The notes under the pieces are model-generated. The model was not told the DNA's origin. It did no database searches and was given only the letters and a program-made list of their open reading frames with translations. The position numbers and the translations under genes are program-made. A stretch of DNA of 64,000 bases from Photobacterium sanguinicancri (GTDB lineage Bacteria; Pseudomonadota; Gammaproteobacteria; Enterobacterales; Vibrionaceae), in contig NZ_AP024850.1 of NCBI RefSeq assembly GCF_024346675.1, forward strand, positions 3,348,001 through 3,412,000. The letters run 5' to 3'. Positions 41,557 to 52,450 of this stretch are shown here, piece after piece. Position 1 is the stretch's first letter, and every line of letters begins with the position of its first letter.

Positions 41557-41632
41557 TGGAGCGACACATCGGGTTCGAACCGATGACCTCAACCTTGGCA
41601 AGGTTGCGCTCTACCAACTGAGCTAGTGTCGC
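41557..41632 (-). tRNA. tRNA-Gly (GCC), copy 2
   Basis: Identical to copy 1; 24 bp from fMet copy 2 by the spacer ATGCTTGTATTTCAACAAG-type sequence. Confidence 0.97.
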
Positions 41633-41656
41633 ATGCTTGTATTTCAACAAGTAAAT

Positions 41657-41733
<77 letters not shown>

Positions 41734-41805
41734 TCCGATTTATACTCACCGTTAAAGTACGGTAACAACTATTGCTCTCTCAGTCAGTGACTGAAGGAAC
41801 CAATT

Positions 41806-41881
41806 TGGAGCGACACATCGGGTTCGAACCGATGACCTCAACCTTGGCAAGGTTGCGCTCTACCAACTGAGCTAGTGTCGC
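41806..41881 (-). tRNA. tRNA-Gly (GCC), copy 3
   Basis: Identical to copy 1. Its downstream spacer is of the CAGTCAGTGACTG type shared with copies 2 and 4. Confidence 0.97.
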
Positions 41882-41905
41882 ATGCTTGTATTTCAACAAG
41901 TAAAT

Positions 41906-41982
<77 letters not shown>

Positions 41983-42055
41983 TCCGATTTATATCTCACC
42001 GTTAAAGTACGGTAACAACTATTGCTCTCTCAGTCAGTGACTGAAAGAACCAATT

Positions 42056-42131
42056 TGGAGCGACACATCGGGTTCGAACCGATGACCTCAACCTTGGCAA
42101 GGTTGCGCTCTACCAACTGAGCTAGTGTCGC
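42056..42131 (-). tRNA. tRNA-Gly (GCC), copy 4
   Basis: Identical to copy 1. Its spacer differs from those of copies 2 and 3 by single changes (TATCTCACC, CTGAAAGAAC). Confidence 0.97.
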
Positions 42132-42155
42132 ATGCTTGTATTTCAACAAGTAAAT

Positions 42156-42232
<77 letters not shown>

Positions 42233-42302
42233 TCCGATTTATACTCACCGTTAAAGTACGGTAATAACTATTTGTTTTATTGCCTAAGCAATAAAACTAA
42301 TT

Positions 42303-42378
42303 TGGAGCGACACATCGGGTTCGAACCGATGACCTCAACCTTGGCAAGGTTGCGCTCTACCAACTGAGCTAGTGTCGC
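42303..42378 (-). tRNA. tRNA-Gly (GCC), copy 5
   Basis: Identical to copy 1. The downstream spacer has the hairpin TTTTATTGCCTAAGCAATAA, shared with copies 6 and 9. Confidence 0.97.
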
Positions 42379-42402
42379 ATGCTTGTATTTCAACAAGTAA
42401 AT

Positions 42403-42479
<77 letters not shown>

Positions 42480-42549
42480 TCCGATTTATACTCACCGTTA
42501 AAGTACGGTAATAACTATTTGTTTTATTGCCTAAGCAATAAAACTAATT

Positions 42550-42625
42550 TGGAGCGACACATCGGGTTCGAACCGATGACCTCAACCTTGGCAAGGTTGC
42601 GCTCTACCAACTGAGCTAGTGTCGC
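42550..42625 (-). tRNA. tRNA-Gly (GCC), copy 6
   Basis: Identical to copy 1. The 247-bp unit 5-6 is an exact tandem duplication by eye. Confidence 0.97.
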
Positions 42626-42649
42626 ATGCTTGTATTTCAACAAGTAAAT

Positions 42650-42726
<77 letters not shown>

Positions 42727-42798
42727 TCCGATTTATATCTCACCGTTAAAGTACGGTAACAACTATTTGTTTTACAGTCAGTGACTATAAAACTAATT

Positions 42799-42874
42799 TG
42801 GAGCGACACATCGGGTTCGAACCGATGACCTCAACCTTGGCAAGGTTGCGCTCTACCAACTGAGCTAGTGTCGC
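42799..42874 (-). tRNA. tRNA-Gly (GCC), copy 7
   Basis: Identical to copy 1. The downstream spacer is the hybrid TTTTACAGTCAGTGACTATA type. Confidence 0.97.
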
Positions 42875-42898
42875 ATGCTTGTATTTCAACAAGTAAAT

Positions 42899-42975
<77 letters not shown>

Positions 42976-43062
42976 TCCGATTTATATCTCACCGTTAAAG
43001 TACGGTAACAACTATTTGTTTTACAGTCAGTGACTATAAAACGCTCTTTCATAAAGAAAAAG

Positions 43063-43138
43063 TGGAGCGACACATCGGGTTCGAACCGATGACCTCAACC
43101 TTGGCAAGGTTGCGCTCTACCAACTGAGCTAGTGTCGC
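43063..43138 (-). tRNA. tRNA-Gly (GCC), copy 8
   Basis: Identical to copy 1. Its downstream flank CTCTTTCATAAAGAAAAAG is shared only with copy 1. Confidence 0.97.
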
Positions 43139-43162
43139 ATGCTTGTATTTCAACAAGTAAAT

Positions 43163-43239
<77 letters not shown>

Positions 43240-43309
43240 TCCGATTTATACTCACCGTTAAAGTACGGTAACAACTATTTGTTTTATTGCCTAAGCAATA
43301 AAACCAATT

Positions 43310-43385
43310 TGGAGCGACACATCGGGTTCGAACCGATGACCTCAACCTTGGCAAGGTTGCGCTCTACCAGCTGAGCTAGTGTCGC
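43310..43385 (-). tRNA. tRNA-Gly (GCC), copy 9 (variant)
   Basis: Same as copy 1 except one D-loop base (CAGCTGG instead of CAGTTGG). It is separated from fMet copy 9 by a unique 57-bp spacer with a GAAAGG/CCTTTC hairpin, unlike the 24-bp spacer of all other pairs. Confidence 0.97.
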
Positions 43386-43442
43386 ATCACTGAAAGGTTT
43401 TTCACCTTTCGATCACCGCTTAATAAGCACTAATCTAAAATT

Positions 43443-43519
<77 letters not shown>

Positions 43520-43570
43520 TCCGATTTTTCTCGAAAGGAAACAAACACGTTATTGCCTTCGAGGCTGCGC

Positions 43571-43598
43571 ATTATACGAGGAAAACTGACGGATGCAA
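43571..43598 (-). promoter_or_regulatory. Promoter of the tRNA array
   Basis: On the minus strand TTGCAT (43593-43598), 16 bp, then TATAAT (43571-43576), followed directly by GCGC. A near-consensus sigma-70 promoter with a GC-rich discriminator is typical of stable-RNA genes under stringent control. No other such promoter was noticed between the tRNAs. Confidence 0.8.
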
Positions 43599-43648
43599 CA
43601 CTTCACAAAAAAAAACTGTTCACACCCCGCCAAGTGATTATTTTACAA

Positions 43649-44194
43649 TCAAATACTGAAAATATGCTCACGATAGTAGCGCAGTTCAGCAATCGAGTCA
43701 CGGATGTCATCGAGTGCAAGGTGGCTACCCTTCTTCGAAAACCCATCGAGAAGCTCAGGCTGCCAACGACGTGTTAGCTCTTTTAAGGTACTTACATCCA
43801 AATAGCGGTAGTGAAAGTACTGCTCTAATTCAGGCATGTGCTTATACAAAAAACGACGATCTTGGCCAATACTATTACCACAAATTGGTGATGCGCCTTT
43901 TGGCACCCACTTTTCTAAAAACGCAATTGTTTCACGAACAGCATCTTCTTCTGTTAGCTTGCTCTGGCGAATACGTTCAACTAAACCACTTCCCGTATGA
44001 GTATTGGTACACCAATCATCCATTTTATCTAATTCAGCTTCAGGCTGATGAATCGCAAGCGTAGGGCCTTCTGCTAAAATATTTAGTTGGGCATCTGTCA
44101 CTATGGTCGCGATTTCAATGATTTTATGTGTTTCAGGATCAAGACCTGTCATTTCAAGATCGATCCAGATTAAATTCTGATCGCTGATTGTCAT
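43649..44194 (-). CDS. orn: Oligoribonuclease
   Basis: Orn degrades RNA dinucleotides and pGpG in the cytoplasm. The 181-residue DEDDh exonuclease shows [21 protein letters not shown] near residue 9 (first DE pair), SIGQDRRFL with the next Asp, and the [19 protein letters not shown] end with the catalytic His and Asp. It is divergent from rsgA and lies upstream of the tRNA array, as in E. coli. Confidence 0.97.
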   Translation of the reverse strand: MTISDQNLIWIDLEMTGLDPETHKIIEIATIVTDAQLNILAEGPTLAIHQPEAELDKMDDWCTNTHTGSGLVERIRQSKLTEEDAVRETIAFLEKWVPKGASPICGNSIGQDRRFLYKHMPELEQYFHYRYLDVSTLKELTRRWQPELLDGFSKKGSHLALDDIRDSIAELRYYREHIFSI

Positions 44195-44276
44195 TGGATT
44201 ATTGCCTATTTTATGACTAAACCATGTATCATACTTGGCTTATACCGAAAGCCAACCAATACAGAACGATAATCTT

Positions 44277-45329
44277 GTGGCCAAAAAGAAAAAGCTGACT
44301 AAAGGGCAGAGCCGACGTGTTCGCTCAAACCAAGACAAACGATTGAAACGTGAGAAAACTGATGTTCAGTGGGATGAAACCCTGCTGGAATCTGCTCGTG
44401 AAGGGCTAGTGATCACGCGTTTTGGCCAACATGCAGATGTTGAAGATCCTGAAACAGGAACAATTCATCGCTGTAACTTACGTCGAAGCATCCAAAGCCT
44501 CGTTTCTGGTGACCGTGTTGTTTGGCGCCCAGGTGTTGAAACCCTACATGGAATTTCTGGCGTCGTCGAAGCCGTTCATGAACGCAAATCAATGCTGACC
44601 AGACCCGATTATTATGACGGTGTAAAAGCGGTAGCGGCTAACGTTAACCGTATTATCATCGTTTCATCAGTGTTGCCAGAATTGTCGCTTAATATCATCG
44701 ACCGTTACTTAATTGCAGCAGAAACAGTCGGCATCGAGCCACTGATTGTGCTTAACAAAGTCGATTTACTGAACGATGAAGAGCGTAAACAAGTAGAAGA
44801 AATCTTATCGCTTTACCAAGATATTGGGTATGAGCTGCGCTATGTCAGCTCGACTACAGGTGAAGGGATGGAATCTCTCAAGCTAGACTTGAAAGATCAC
44901 ATCAATATCTTTGCTGGCCAATCAGGCGTGGGCAAATCCAGCATGGTCAATACACTGATGCCGGAAGTAGACGCTGAAATTGGTGATGTTTCTGAGAACT
45001 CAGGTCTGGGCCAACATACAACAACCGCAGCACGCTTATATCACTTCCCTGGTGGTGGCGACTTGATTGACTCACCAGGAGTGCGTGAATTTGGCTTATG
45101 GCACTTAGAGCCAGAACAAGTGACTAACGCTTTTGTTGAATTCCGTGAATACCTTGGTGGTTGTAAATTCCGCGACTGTAAACACGGCAGCGATCCTGGT
45201 TGTTTGATCCGTGAAGCAATGCAAGACGGAAAAATCTCCCGCGAGCGCTATGACAGCTATCATAAGATCATTGAAAGCATGTCTGAGAATGTCGCTAACC
45301 GTCAGTTCTCACGCAATAAGGTAGACTAA
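44277..45329 (+). CDS. rsgA: Ribosome small-subunit biogenesis GTPase RsgA
   Basis: RsgA checks 30S maturation. The 350-residue protein has an N-terminal OB fold, a circularly permuted G domain (G4 NKVDLL before G1 [12 protein letters not shown] and G3 DSPGV) and a C-terminal zinc motif ([14 protein letters not shown]). I chose the GTG at 44277: [15 protein letters not shown] aligns with the E. coli start MSKNKLSKGQQRRV. A longer frame to 44235 is less likely. The ribosome-binding site (AGAACG) is weak. Confidence 0.95.
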   Translation: MAKKKKLTKGQSRRVRSNQDKRLKREKTDVQWDETLLESAREGLVITRFGQHADVEDPETGTIHRCNLRRSIQSLVSGDRVVWRPGVETLHGISGVVEAVHERKSMLTRPDYYDGVKAVAANVNRIIIVSSVLPELSLNIIDRYLIAAETVGIEPLIVLNKVDLLNDEERKQVEEILSLYQDIGYELRYVSSTTGEGMESLKLDLKDHINIFAGQSGVGKSSMVNTLMPEVDAEIGDVSENSGLGQHTTTAARLYHFPGGGDLIDSPGVREFGLWHLEPEQVTNAFVEFREYLGGCKFRDCKHGSDPGCLIREAMQDGKISRERYDSYHKIIESMSENVANRQFSRNKVD

Positions 45330-45335
45330 CATTCA

Positions 45336-45362
45336 AATGCCTCTGTTTCGTGCAGAGGCATT
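45336..45362 (+). terminator. Hairpin after rsgA
   Basis: AATGCCTCTG / CAGAGGCATT 10-bp stem with a 7-base loop. It lacks a T-run, so it may stabilise the 3' end or terminate weakly. Confidence 0.5.
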
Positions 45363-45540
45363 CTCAGCCCCATCCCTTCGACACGCTTGCTCTATTTTCA
45401 TCTCTATCGCATTTAGTTGCTGACTGATTTAACTGACTTTAGAAAAGACTTTCGGTATTATTCTCGGTTCGAGTTATTATTTGTTTGTTAAAACGAGTAA
45501 CTAGACTGTTGATTAATTGACACTTTCTGGAAAATATACT

Positions 45541-46407
45541 GTGCTAGATAACCTCAAAATCGGCTTGCAATACTGCACACCGAAACATGCGTTAACCCGC
45601 TTAGTGGGCAAAATTGCAGCTTTTGAAGGTGGTAAACTCACCACTGCAATCATTCGTTGGTTCATAAACCAATATAAAATTGATATGTCTGAAGCGCGTA
45701 ATCCAGATCCAGCAGCCTACCCGACATTCAATCAATTCTTTGTTCGTGAACTTAAAGATGGCGCACGCCCTATTAATGGCGACAGCAACATCATCTCGCA
45801 CCCAGCAGATGCATGTGTTAGCCAACTAGGTCCAATCAAAGAAGGTCGTTTATTCCAAGCAAAAGGTCATTACTTTGATGCTTGCGAGCTGCTTGGTGGC
45901 GACAAAGCTCTGGCTGATGAGTTCATCGAGGGTGAGTTTGCTACTCTGTACCTTTCACCTCGTGATTACCACCGCGTTCACATGCCATGTGACGGTACAC
46001 TCCGTCAGATGATTTATGTACCTGGTGATTTATTCTCGGTGAATCCGCTTACCGCAGAAAACGTTCCTAACCTATTTGCACGTAACGAGCGTGTTGTTTG
46101 TATCTTTGATACTGAACATGGTCCCGTCGCACAAGTACTGGTTGGTGCAACCATCGTCGGTAGCATCGAGACAGTATGGGCCGGAACAGTAACACCGCCA
46201 ACAGGCCCTGCTGTTCGTCGTTGGGATTATCCAGCAACAGGCGATAGCGCAGTGGTTCTGAAAAAAGGTGAAGAGATGGGTCGCTTTAAACTGGGCTCAA
46301 CGGTAATCAACTTGTTCCCGAAAGATATGATCCATTTTGTCGAAGAAATGAAGCCACTTCAGAGCACGCGTATGGGCCAACCTTATGCAGAACTGAAAAA
46401 GTCTTAA
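45541..46407 (+). CDS. psd: Phosphatidylserine decarboxylase proenzyme
   Basis: Makes phosphatidylethanolamine at the inner membrane. The proenzyme cuts itself in the LGST motif, turning S253 into the pyruvoyl group; [10 protein letters not shown] is intact, as are [14 protein letters not shown] and FARNERVV. I chose the GTG at 45541 ([16 protein letters not shown]), with TGGA 9 nt upstream, which matches the E. coli start; this gives 288 residues. It follows rsgA, the conserved rsgA-psd order. Confidence 0.95.
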   Translation: MLDNLKIGLQYCTPKHALTRLVGKIAAFEGGKLTTAIIRWFINQYKIDMSEARNPDPAAYPTFNQFFVRELKDGARPINGDSNIISHPADACVSQLGPIKEGRLFQAKGHYFDACELLGGDKALADEFIEGEFATLYLSPRDYHRVHMPCDGTLRQMIYVPGDLFSVNPLTAENVPNLFARNERVVCIFDTEHGPVAQVLVGATIVGSIETVWAGTVTPPTGPAVRRWDYPATGDSAVVLKKGEEMGRFKLGSTVINLFPKDMIHFVEEMKPLQSTRMGQPYAELKKS

Positions 46408-46430
46408 ACGACTAACCAGTTAACATTTCT

Positions 46431-46460
46431 AAAAAAAGGAACGCTGTGCGTTCCTTTTTT
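46431..46460 (+). terminator. Intrinsic terminator of psd
   Basis: AAAAAAGGAACGC / GCGTTCCTTTTTT stem with a TGT loop and T-run. Confidence 0.9.
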
Positions 46461-46551
46461 CGTACCAAAAATTGACCTTACCAACGGAATTTTTTTGGTC
46501 AAATAGTATGCTGATTTGTAATCTCATTATAAAAAGCAAACCAACATCACT

Positions 46552-47967
46552 ATGAAAAATTTATCTGTCTCACAGCTCATACGGCTATTCATTGCATTTG
46601 GTATCCCGCTCGGTATTTTGATGATGCCCATAGATGCCATCCCCATTGATGATTTAACCCTAGTCCAACACCGTCTTCTTGCTATTTTCGCTCTCGCTGC
46701 ACTCCTTTGGGTTTTAGAACCCGTCCCCGTTTTCGCGACATCCATTCTTATCATCGCCCTTGAACTGATCATGATCTCAGATAAAGGCTTACATTTATTT
46801 CGAGTGCCACCAGCAGGCCATGACATGGGTGAGATGATGAAATACACCGATATTTTCGGTGCATTCTCTTCCCCTATTATCATTCTTTTTATGGGAGGAT
46901 TCGCACTCGCGATTGCAGCATCAAAATATGAACTCGATAATAATTTAGCCCGAGTATTATTGAAGCCTTTTGGCAAGCAACCTAAATTCATCATGCTAGG
47001 TCTAATGCTGATCACTGCTGTATTTTCGATGTTCATGTCTAACACCGCCACCACAGTGATGATGCTAGCGCTACTAGCACCGATTGTCGCATCTGTGCCC
47101 AAAGGGGACATTGGCATTAAAGCCTTAGTGCTATGTATTCCGATTGCTGCGAATACAGGTGGTATCGCCACGCCAATTGGGACACCGCCGAATGCCATCG
47201 CTTTACAATATTTAACCGGAGAGCACAGTATTAGCTTTCTTGGCTGGATGATGATGGGGTTACCTTTCGTGATTGTTCAGCTGGCATTTGCATGGTGGCT
47301 GTTACAAAAAATGTTCCCATCAAGCCAACAAGAAATGATTTTGAAGCTAGATGGTAAATTTCAAAAAAGCTGGCAGGCCATCGTTGTTTATATCACCTTT
47401 GCCTTAACCATCATGATGTGGATGACCACCTCATTACACGGTATGAACACCTATGTAGTGTCGATTATTCCATTGGCGGTTTTCACTCTGACAGGCATTA
47501 TGGGTAAAGAGGAATTAAAGCTAATTAACTGGGATGTACTTTGGTTGGTCGCCGGGGGTATTGCCATAGGTTTGGCACTAGATAAAACCGGTCTTGCCGC
47601 AGCCTTAGCCCATGCTATCGACTACGATGCGCTCTCACCTGTTGCCGTAGTGTTTACCCTTTCCATTTTATGTTGGCTCATGGCTAACTTTATGTCTAAT
47701 ACCGCCACAGCTAACTTACTGATGCCGATTGCTGCAGCTGTTGCCGCTTCCATGGAAAGCTTGGCGTCGATGGGTGGCTTGCAAGGTGTATTGGTTGTTG
47801 TCGCCTTCTCAGCTTCGCTTGGTATGATTTTACCAGTCTCTACACCACCAAACTCCTTGGCTTACTCGACAGGCCTTATTGAAAGTAAGGACATGGCAAA
47901 AACTGGTCTTATTATTGGCTTGCTGGGCTTAGTGATTGTCTATATAGGCGCACTCATTTTGACCTAA
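46552..47967 (+). CDS. DASS/SLC13 family sodium-dicarboxylate (anion) symporter
   Basis: A 471-residue inner-membrane protein with about 11 hydrophobic segments. It has the two substrate/sodium-binding SNT motifs in pseudo-symmetric repeats (SNTATTVMML near residue 164; SNTATANLLMP near residue 383) and two TPPN loops (GTPPNAIA near residue 208; STPPNSLA near residue 430). These match VcINDY-like transporters of succinate and related C4-dicarboxylates. The substrate cannot be fixed from sequence. It is a single-gene unit. Confidence 0.9.
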   Translation: MKNLSVSQLIRLFIAFGIPLGILMMPIDAIPIDDLTLVQHRLLAIFALAALLWVLEPVPVFATSILIIALELIMISDKGLHLFRVPPAGHDMGEMMKYTDIFGAFSSPIIILFMGGFALAIAASKYELDNNLARVLLKPFGKQPKFIMLGLMLITAVFSMFMSNTATTVMMLALLAPIVASVPKGDIGIKALVLCIPIAANTGGIATPIGTPPNAIALQYLTGEHSISFLGWMMMGLPFVIVQLAFAWWLLQKMFPSSQQEMILKLDGKFQKSWQAIVVYITFALTIMMWMTTSLHGMNTYVVSIIPLAVFTLTGIMGKEELKLINWDVLWLVAGGIAIGLALDKTGLAAALAHAIDYDALSPVAVVFTLSILCWLMANFMSNTATANLLMPIAAAVAASMESLASMGGLQGVLVVVAFSASLGMILPVSTPPNSLAYSTGLIESKDMAKTGLIIGLLGLVIVYIGALILT

Positions 47968-47981
47968 TTATATTTATTTAT

Positions 47982-48010
47982 AAAAAGAGGCTGATTAACA
48001 GCCTCTTTTT
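47982..48010. terminator. Bidirectional terminator between the transporter and the barrel gene
   Basis: AAAAAGAGGCTG / CAGCCTCTTTTT stem with an ATTAA loop, between two convergent genes. Confidence 0.9.
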
Positions 48011-48025
48011 AACTAAGTTCTTTAA

Positions 48026-48607
48026 TTAAAACTTATACGTTGCACCTAAGTTAAGCGAACTAATACTGTAGGTTACATCTTCAGTAACCGTTGAACCGAA
48101 AAGACTATATTGTGTTTGAATACCAAAATAATCAATTTCATATCCTAAGCGAAAAGCTAATCCATTTAACATTGCTGGAGCATACTCTATGCCTAGACCA
48201 GCACGTAAAGCAATGCCCTGATCATCAACTAATGTCTCTTTCTGCTCATTAAGATTAATAGAAGATAAACCAATCAAACCGTATGGGCGTAAACCACTAT
48301 CAAACGTATAACCAAGATTAGCCGTTACTGCTGTTGATGAAGCCGACCATGTATTCTTGTCTGCCGGGAGATTAATATCACCGTAACTCGTGTATTGCGC
48401 TTCAATACCTACAATACGGTTAAACTGATAACCGCCAATAAACTTATAACTTAAACCATCAGCGTTAATACTAATATCACGACTGGCATCAACCCCTGTT
48501 GAACCAATAGCACCACCAACATAGAAGCCATTTGTTTTAACTTCTGCTTGAGCAACTGAAACAACGGAAAGGCTTAATGCTGTGAATAATAACGCATTTA
48601 ATTTCAT
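48026..48607 (-). CDS. Small outer-membrane beta-barrel protein
   Basis: A 193-residue protein with a signal peptide (MKLNALLFTALSLSVVSVAQA) and an eight-stranded barrel of the OmpA/OmpX/Opa class: NGFYVGGAIGSTGVD at the first strand, GIEAQYTSYGD, RPYGLIGLSS, AGLGIEYAP, and the closing LNLGATYKF with C-terminal Phe. The role is unknown; relatives include porin-family and adhesin-like proteins. Its upstream region (48608-49186) is AT-rich. Confidence 0.82.
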   Translation of the reverse strand: MKLNALLFTALSLSVVSVAQAEVKTNGFYVGGAIGSTGVDASRDISINADGLSYKFIGGYQFNRIVGIEAQYTSYGDINLPADKNTWSASSTAVTANLGYTFDSGLRPYGLIGLSSINLNEQKETLVDDQGIALRAGLGIEYAPAMLNGLAFRLGYEIDYFGIQTQYSLFGSTVTEDVTYSISSLNLGATYKF

Positions 48608-49186
48608 GATAATTACCTAATGATTTTTTAATAAAAATAATTTAATCGGTAGTTAAACCGACTTGTTGATTCCAATTTATTCGCAACATGAAGTTAATTA
48701 AAAACCGACTTTACATTACATTGGATTTAATTAAACTCACTTCACACTTACGCCTAAAAGGATTAGTAAGCTCCCTTTAATTTCTTTTTAAATTTGTCGT
48801 ATATATCATTTTATATAATCGGTTAATTTGACAGTCATGTACGAATATCAATGACATCAAAGGCATTGAAACAAAAAATGAAGGCAACATGGAGTATGTT
48901 CAAATCTATTGAATAACTAATTACAACTAGCACAACAAGCTTACCTATTAAACTCACTTGAGCTATGGCGGCATCATCATATATGAGACTAATGGATTAG
49001 CAATTAAATGCTATCATTTGTAGACGATGGTCACAAATATCGAACTAAACGCCCACAATTTGTACCTTTACTGCGCTTTATCATTAATGAAATGAGATAT
49101 CAGTCGATAACCTTAACAAACAAAAATAATTCTACTCTTTTTGCGGTTGACGCAATGGAATAGCGAAAATAACCAGAGAGTCCACG
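48608..49186. other. AT-rich intergenic region between the barrel gene and the chemoreceptor
   Basis: 579 bp with no ORF that has start signals and no RNA gene recognised. It must hold the promoters of both divergent genes. A GTCGATAA at 49103-49110 recalls a sigma-28 -10 element but has no matching -35, so it is not called. Confidence 0.6.
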
Positions 49187-51070
49187 ATGAAACATACGAT
49201 CAAGTTTAAAATTCAGGTGGCCATCGCCATTATTATTGCCTCAGTGAGTGCGGTACAAGCTTGGATTTCAATCAGCCAATTAAAAAACGAAACAACCAAA
49301 CAAGTTTACGGTCAGATGACCGATATCGGAAAATCGACCAGTAATTACATTTCTAATTGGTTAGATACCCGTACGGGTATGATGCTCGCCAATGAAAGCA
49401 TAATTAACACCAATAGTGATGTTGACCGTGAGCTGTTAGTCACCAAACGCGCAGGTAACTTCCTGTCGGTATACGCAGGGTTCACCGATGGCCGTATCGC
49501 TTTTGGTGACAAAACAGAAGACTGGCCTGCCGATTACGATCCGCGCACCCGCCCTTGGTACCGTGATGCCATCAACGCAGGCAAAACCATTATTACGGAA
49601 CCTTACCAAGATTTCGACGGTAGCATTGTGGTCAGTATTGCTAAATCATTCCAAGGTCAGTACAGCGGTGTATTAGCATCCGACCTCACCATTAATAGCA
49701 TTATCAAAGAAGTACTAAGCCTAGATATTGATAACGCTGGCTACGCATTCTTAGTCGATGGTGAAAACCGCATTGTTGCTTACCGCGATGAAGCCCTTAG
49801 CCAAAAGCCACTGACTCAGCTAGATAACGAATTAACCGCAGATGTTATTCGTAAGCTTGCGTCCAGCCAAAAAGTCGGCACCTTCTTCCAAGAAAGCGAC
49901 AACAGCAATAAGCTTGTCTTTACGACACCAATTGCAGGTACAACTTGGACACTCGGTGTTGTACAAGATGAAGAATTAGCGTTTGCATCGATCAGCCAAC
50001 AAATGAAATTTGTTCTAATTGCCTCTGTGGTTTTGTACTTGGTGATTGCCGCTATCGCAACCTACATCATTACCAACCTTCTGCGTCCACTTGCCGATTT
50101 AAGCAAATCGGTTGAGCAACTAGCACAAGGCAGTGGTGATCTAACCCAGCGCATCGAAATCAAACGTATGGATGAAATTGGTGAACTGGCAGAGAACATG
50201 AATAGTTTCCTTGGCCAGCTACAAACAATGATTAAAGGTATCGTGACTCAATCAACGAACCTAAGCCAATGTGCTGAAGAATCATCAAAACAAAGTGAAT
50301 TGGCATCATTAAAAGTGTCAGAACAGCAAAATGATGTAAACCAAATTGCGACTGCGATTCATGAAATGTCAGCCACTTCCGCTGAAGTAGCGAGTCATGC
50401 CGAAATGACAGCGTCAGCGGCGCAAGCATCAACTGAAGCTTGTGAGTCTGGTAAGCACGTAATCGGACAAAACCGAGAAGCAATTACATCCCTAGCGAAT
50501 CAAGTTCAAGATGCTGCCAATGTCATTCATGAATTAGAGAGTAATGCTCAAAACATCAATCAAATCCTATCGACTATTCAAGGCATTGCTGAGCAAACCA
50601 ACCTACTCGCATTGAACGCCGCAATCGAAGCTGCCCGTGCAGGTGAGCAAGGCCGCGGTTTTGCGGTTGTTGCCGATGAGGTTCGTGTTTTAAGTAAACG
50701 CACTCATGATTCGACTGAAGAAATTCGCAGCATGATTGATACCTTGCAGCAAAATACTCGCCAAGCCGTAGATAGCATGCAATCAAGTACTGAACTTGCA
50801 GGGCAAAGTGTTGATTACGCGGGGGCGGCAAGTGATAGCCTGACTCAAATTACTCAGACCATCACAGAGATCTCAGACATGGCATCACAAATTGCTAGCG
50901 CAGCAGAAGAGCAACGCGCAGTTAGCGAAGACATTAGCCGCAATACGCAGGCAATCAAAGATGTCTCTGATCACCTTTCTGTTCAAACCGCAGAAGTCAG
51001 CAGTAGCGCACGTGATATGAATGCCTCGGCTGAAGCAATGCGTAGCGATGTGTCTCGCTTCAAAGTGTAA
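49187..51070 (+). CDS. Methyl-accepting chemotaxis protein with dCache sensor
   Basis: A 627-residue chemoreceptor. Transmembrane segment 1 is at about residues 7-27 and segment 2 at about 274-297. Between them is a double-Cache periplasmic sensor ([30 protein letters not shown] is a typical Cache segment), which usually binds small molecules such as amino acids. A HAMP domain (about 297-350) and the signalling domain follow, with the kinase-tip [20 protein letters not shown] near residue 470. The ligand is unknown. No CheR-tethering pentapeptide is seen at the C-terminus (RFKV). Confidence 0.93.
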   Translation: MKHTIKFKIQVAIAIIIASVSAVQAWISISQLKNETTKQVYGQMTDIGKSTSNYISNWLDTRTGMMLANESIINTNSDVDRELLVTKRAGNFLSVYAGFTDGRIAFGDKTEDWPADYDPRTRPWYRDAINAGKTIITEPYQDFDGSIVVSIAKSFQGQYSGVLASDLTINSIIKEVLSLDIDNAGYAFLVDGENRIVAYRDEALSQKPLTQLDNELTADVIRKLASSQKVGTFFQESDNSNKLVFTTPIAGTTWTLGVVQDEELAFASISQQMKFVLIASVVLYLVIAAIATYIITNLLRPLADLSKSVEQLAQGSGDLTQRIEIKRMDEIGELAENMNSFLGQLQTMIKGIVTQSTNLSQCAEESSKQSELASLKVSEQQNDVNQIATAIHEMSATSAEVASHAEMTASAAQASTEACESGKHVIGQNREAITSLANQVQDAANVIHELESNAQNINQILSTIQGIAEQTNLLALNAAIEAARAGEQGRGFAVVADEVRVLSKRTHDSTEEIRSMIDTLQQNTRQAVDSMQSSTELAGQSVDYAGAASDSLTQITQTITEISDMASQIASAAEEQRAVSEDISRNTQAIKDVSDHLSVQTAEVSSSARDMNASAEAMRSDVSRFKV

Positions 51071-51110
51071 TACTCGATAACGAACACACAATAACGATCT
51101 ACTCTCATCA

Positions 51111-51140
51111 AACGCCGAAGCCTTGCTTCGGCGTTTTTAT
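51111..51140 (+). terminator. Intrinsic terminator of the chemoreceptor gene
   Basis: AACGCCGAAGC / GCTTCGGCGTT stem, CTT loop, then TTTTTAT. Confidence 0.9.
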
Positions 51141-51154
51141 TTCAAGCCCTAATT

Positions 51155-51187
51155 GTCTGAGTCTGAGTCTGAGTCTGAGTCTGAGTC
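51155..51187. repeat. Hexanucleotide tandem repeat (GTCTGA)5.5
   Basis: Five and a half perfect copies of GTCTGA, between the chemoreceptor terminator and the carbonic anhydrase gene. Slippage could alter copy number, but the repeat is intergenic and about 170 bp from the next start. Confidence 0.9.
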
Positions 51188-51358
51188 AAAATAGTGAACT
51201 GACTGCCACTTCTCAACATCAAATTGCTCCCTTTACCTCCTAGCCGCTAACGTTATTTTTAGTCAGTCGTTACACGATATCGCCACGTCTTCTCGATCTC
51301 TTCATTTAAAGAATACTGAGGCAGCGTGCGTGACCAGTACAATCCAAAGGAATAATAG

Positions 51359-52093
51359 ATGAATAGAAAATGGGTAATAAAACTCAGTATTTTACTTCCG
51401 CTTACACTGCCTTTAAGCAGCCAAGCTGCAGCTGAATGGGGGTATCAAGGTGATCACGGAACTGAATCTTGGGGAAAAACATTTAGCACATGTGGTGAAG
51501 GTAAAAACCAATCGCCCGTTGATATCCAACAAACCATCGATGCCAACCTCACACCGCTACACATTAACTATCAGGGTGTTATCACGGAGCTGGTGAATAA
51601 TGGTCACACGGTTCAAGCCAATGTCAGCGGTAAAAACACTCTCACACTGGCTGGTGAGTCATTTGAATTAAAGCAATTTCACTTTCACACCCCATCTGAG
51701 AATTACTTACAAGGTAAACAATATCCCTTAGAAGCACACTTCGTTCATGCTAACAGTAAAGGGGAATTAGCCGTGATTGGGGTGATGTTCGCAACGGGTG
51801 AACGTGAAAATGATAGTGTGAAATCCTTACTCAGCACGCTACCTGATACCAATACTCGTCAACAGATAACTGCGACTATAAGCCCTGCAGATCTGCTTCC
51901 TCGCAGTCGGGAGTATTATCGCTTTAATGGTTCACTCACCACCCCACCGTGCAGCGAGGGTGTACGTTGGTTTGTCCTTAAAGAGCACCTTACCAGTACC
52001 CGTGAAGAGGTTGATGCATTACAACAAGTGATGGGGAATAATGCGCGACCACTGCAACCGCTGAATGCGAGAACGATTTTAAGTTCACCATAG
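51359..52093 (+). CDS. Periplasmic alpha-carbonic anhydrase
   Basis: A 244-residue exported zinc enzyme interconverting CO2 and bicarbonate. It has a signal peptide (cleavage near SQAAA) and the alpha-class core: NQSPVDIQQ near residue 50, the zinc histidines in FHFHTPSE near residue 112, the third in EAHFVHAN near residue 129, and the substrate pocket SLTTPPCSEGV near residue 195. AAAGGAATA precedes the ATG. It is a single-gene unit. Alpha-type enzymes in the periplasm of marine vibrios are thought to help carbon supply and pH control. Confidence 0.95.
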   Translation: MNRKWVIKLSILLPLTLPLSSQAAAEWGYQGDHGTESWGKTFSTCGEGKNQSPVDIQQTIDANLTPLHINYQGVITELVNNGHTVQANVSGKNTLTLAGESFELKQFHFHTPSENYLQGKQYPLEAHFVHANSKGELAVIGVMFATGERENDSVKSLLSTLPDTNTRQQITATISPADLLPRSREYYRFNGSLTTPPCSEGVRWFVLKEHLTSTREEVDALQQVMGNNARPLQPLNARTILSSP

Positions 52094-52450
52094 CATCAAA
52101 CCACAAATGATAACCACTTGCATTTAGATTGGTAATTGCTTATAGTTTACCCAGCTCGACGAAGTAAGATGCCTTGAAATCCTAACTTGCCCTTATACGC
52201 GTCATCTTTACAGAATAGTCCTGTGAAGAAGCTACCTAAAACAACAACTAGCTGTTCCCCCCCCGCTTTCTGATGAGAGGAAGCGAAGCTATTCAACCGT
52301 TTGGTAATCGGTGCCATTCATCTAAATGACACTTTATTATCAAAAAAGCAGTATTAGTATGGAGCTTGGTCGCCCTCATACGATAAAAAAGCGCGATATT
52401 CGTATCGCGCTTTTGTCGTTGGATCTTTTTTACCGCTATATTTTGATCAA
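52094..52450. other. Intergenic region between the carbonic anhydrase gene and epmA
   Basis: 357 bp between two convergent genes. It holds the epmA terminator at the right and an otherwise featureless stretch with a run of eight or nine C near 52258. No gene was seen. Confidence 0.6.
52385..52414 (-). terminator. Intrinsic terminator of epmA
   Basis: AAAAGCGCGATA / TATCGCGCTTTT 12-bp stem with a TTCG tetraloop and T-run on the minus strand. Confidence 0.9.

Noticed and set aside
46527..47198. 223-codon minus-strand ORF
   Set aside because: Antisense to the anion transporter; composition is a mirror of its membrane segments.
49084..49110. Sigma-28 promoter for the chemoreceptor at 49187
   Set aside because: The -10-like GTCGATAA has no acceptable -35 element at 11 bp.
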